Source: Competibacteraceae bacterium UBA2788 (GTDB lineage: Bacteria; Pseudomonadota; Gammaproteobacteria; Competibacterales; Competibacteraceae). Taken from it: a DNA stretch of 6,613 nucleotides. Location of the stretch: assembly GCA_002352185.1 (NCBI GenBank), contig DEHY01000114.1, positions 28,499-35,111 of the forward strand, given 5' to 3'. Below are positions 6,575-6,613 of the stretch, piece after piece. Numbering within the stretch: the first letter of the stretch is position 1; every line of letters begins with the position of its first letter. The position numbers and the translations under genes were made by a program. The notes below the pieces were generated by a model. It was given only the letters and a program-made list of their open reading frames with translations. It searched no databases and was not told the origin of the DNA.

Positions 6575-6613
6575 GGACAGCGTGTTTGTTATCGGGCACA
6601 CCGCAGTTAACCG

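Noticed and set aside
6575..6613. A possible -10-like GATAAC and -35-like TTAACT on the minus strand upstream of hoxF
   Set aside because: Neither has a partner element at the correct 16-18 base spacing inside the window, and no sigma-54 type -24/-12 pair is present, so no promoter is called.

Overview
The window is a compact piece of a GC-rich bacterial chromosome, most likely from a proteobacterium. This is an inference from the base composition, the scarcity of AT-rich codons, and a hox gene order and domain layout like that of the soluble hydrogenase of Ralstonia (Cupriavidus). I cannot name a genus. No mobile element, CRISPR array, tRNA or rRNA is visible, and almost every base is coding.

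Left part, + strand (1-1434). The window opens inside the 3' end of a thiamine-pathway kinase gene (thiD). After 28 bases comes a complete gene for a membrane-anchored alpha/beta hydrolase of the hormone-sensitive-lipase (HSL) type. These genes have no evident functional link to the rest of the window.

Right part, - strand (1442-6527). A tightly packed operon, read right to left, encodes an NAD-linked, bidirectional (group 3d) [NiFe] hydrogenase: hoxF (diaphorase, with the NuoE-like and NuoF-like parts fused), hoxU (Fe-S electron-relay subunit), hoxY (hydrogenase small subunit), hoxH (NiFe large subunit) and hoxW (the endopeptidase that matures HoxH). The spacing is very tight: a 4-base ATGA overlap, an 8-base overlap, a 12-base gap and a 26-base overlap. 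This points to one transcript with translational coupling. Electrons from H2 would pass from the NiFe site in HoxH to the proximal cluster in HoxY, through the clusters of HoxU, to FMN in HoxF and on to NAD+, or in reverse to vent reductant as H2. No hyp genes for NiFe cofactor assembly are in the window, so they must be encoded elsewhere.

The last 86 bases (6528-6613) are the hoxF leader, with a strong ribosome binding site and a short inverted repeat. The thiD-hydrolase pair and the hox operon converge with only 7 bases between stop codons and no recognisable terminator. The most notable molecular detail is that the NuoE-like domain of HoxF has lost two of its four [2Fe-2S] cysteines (Ser81 and Asp86 in their places) while keeping the other two. 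HoxU also carries a reduced cluster set. I recognise all the main genes. I see no evidence of a wholly new system here.
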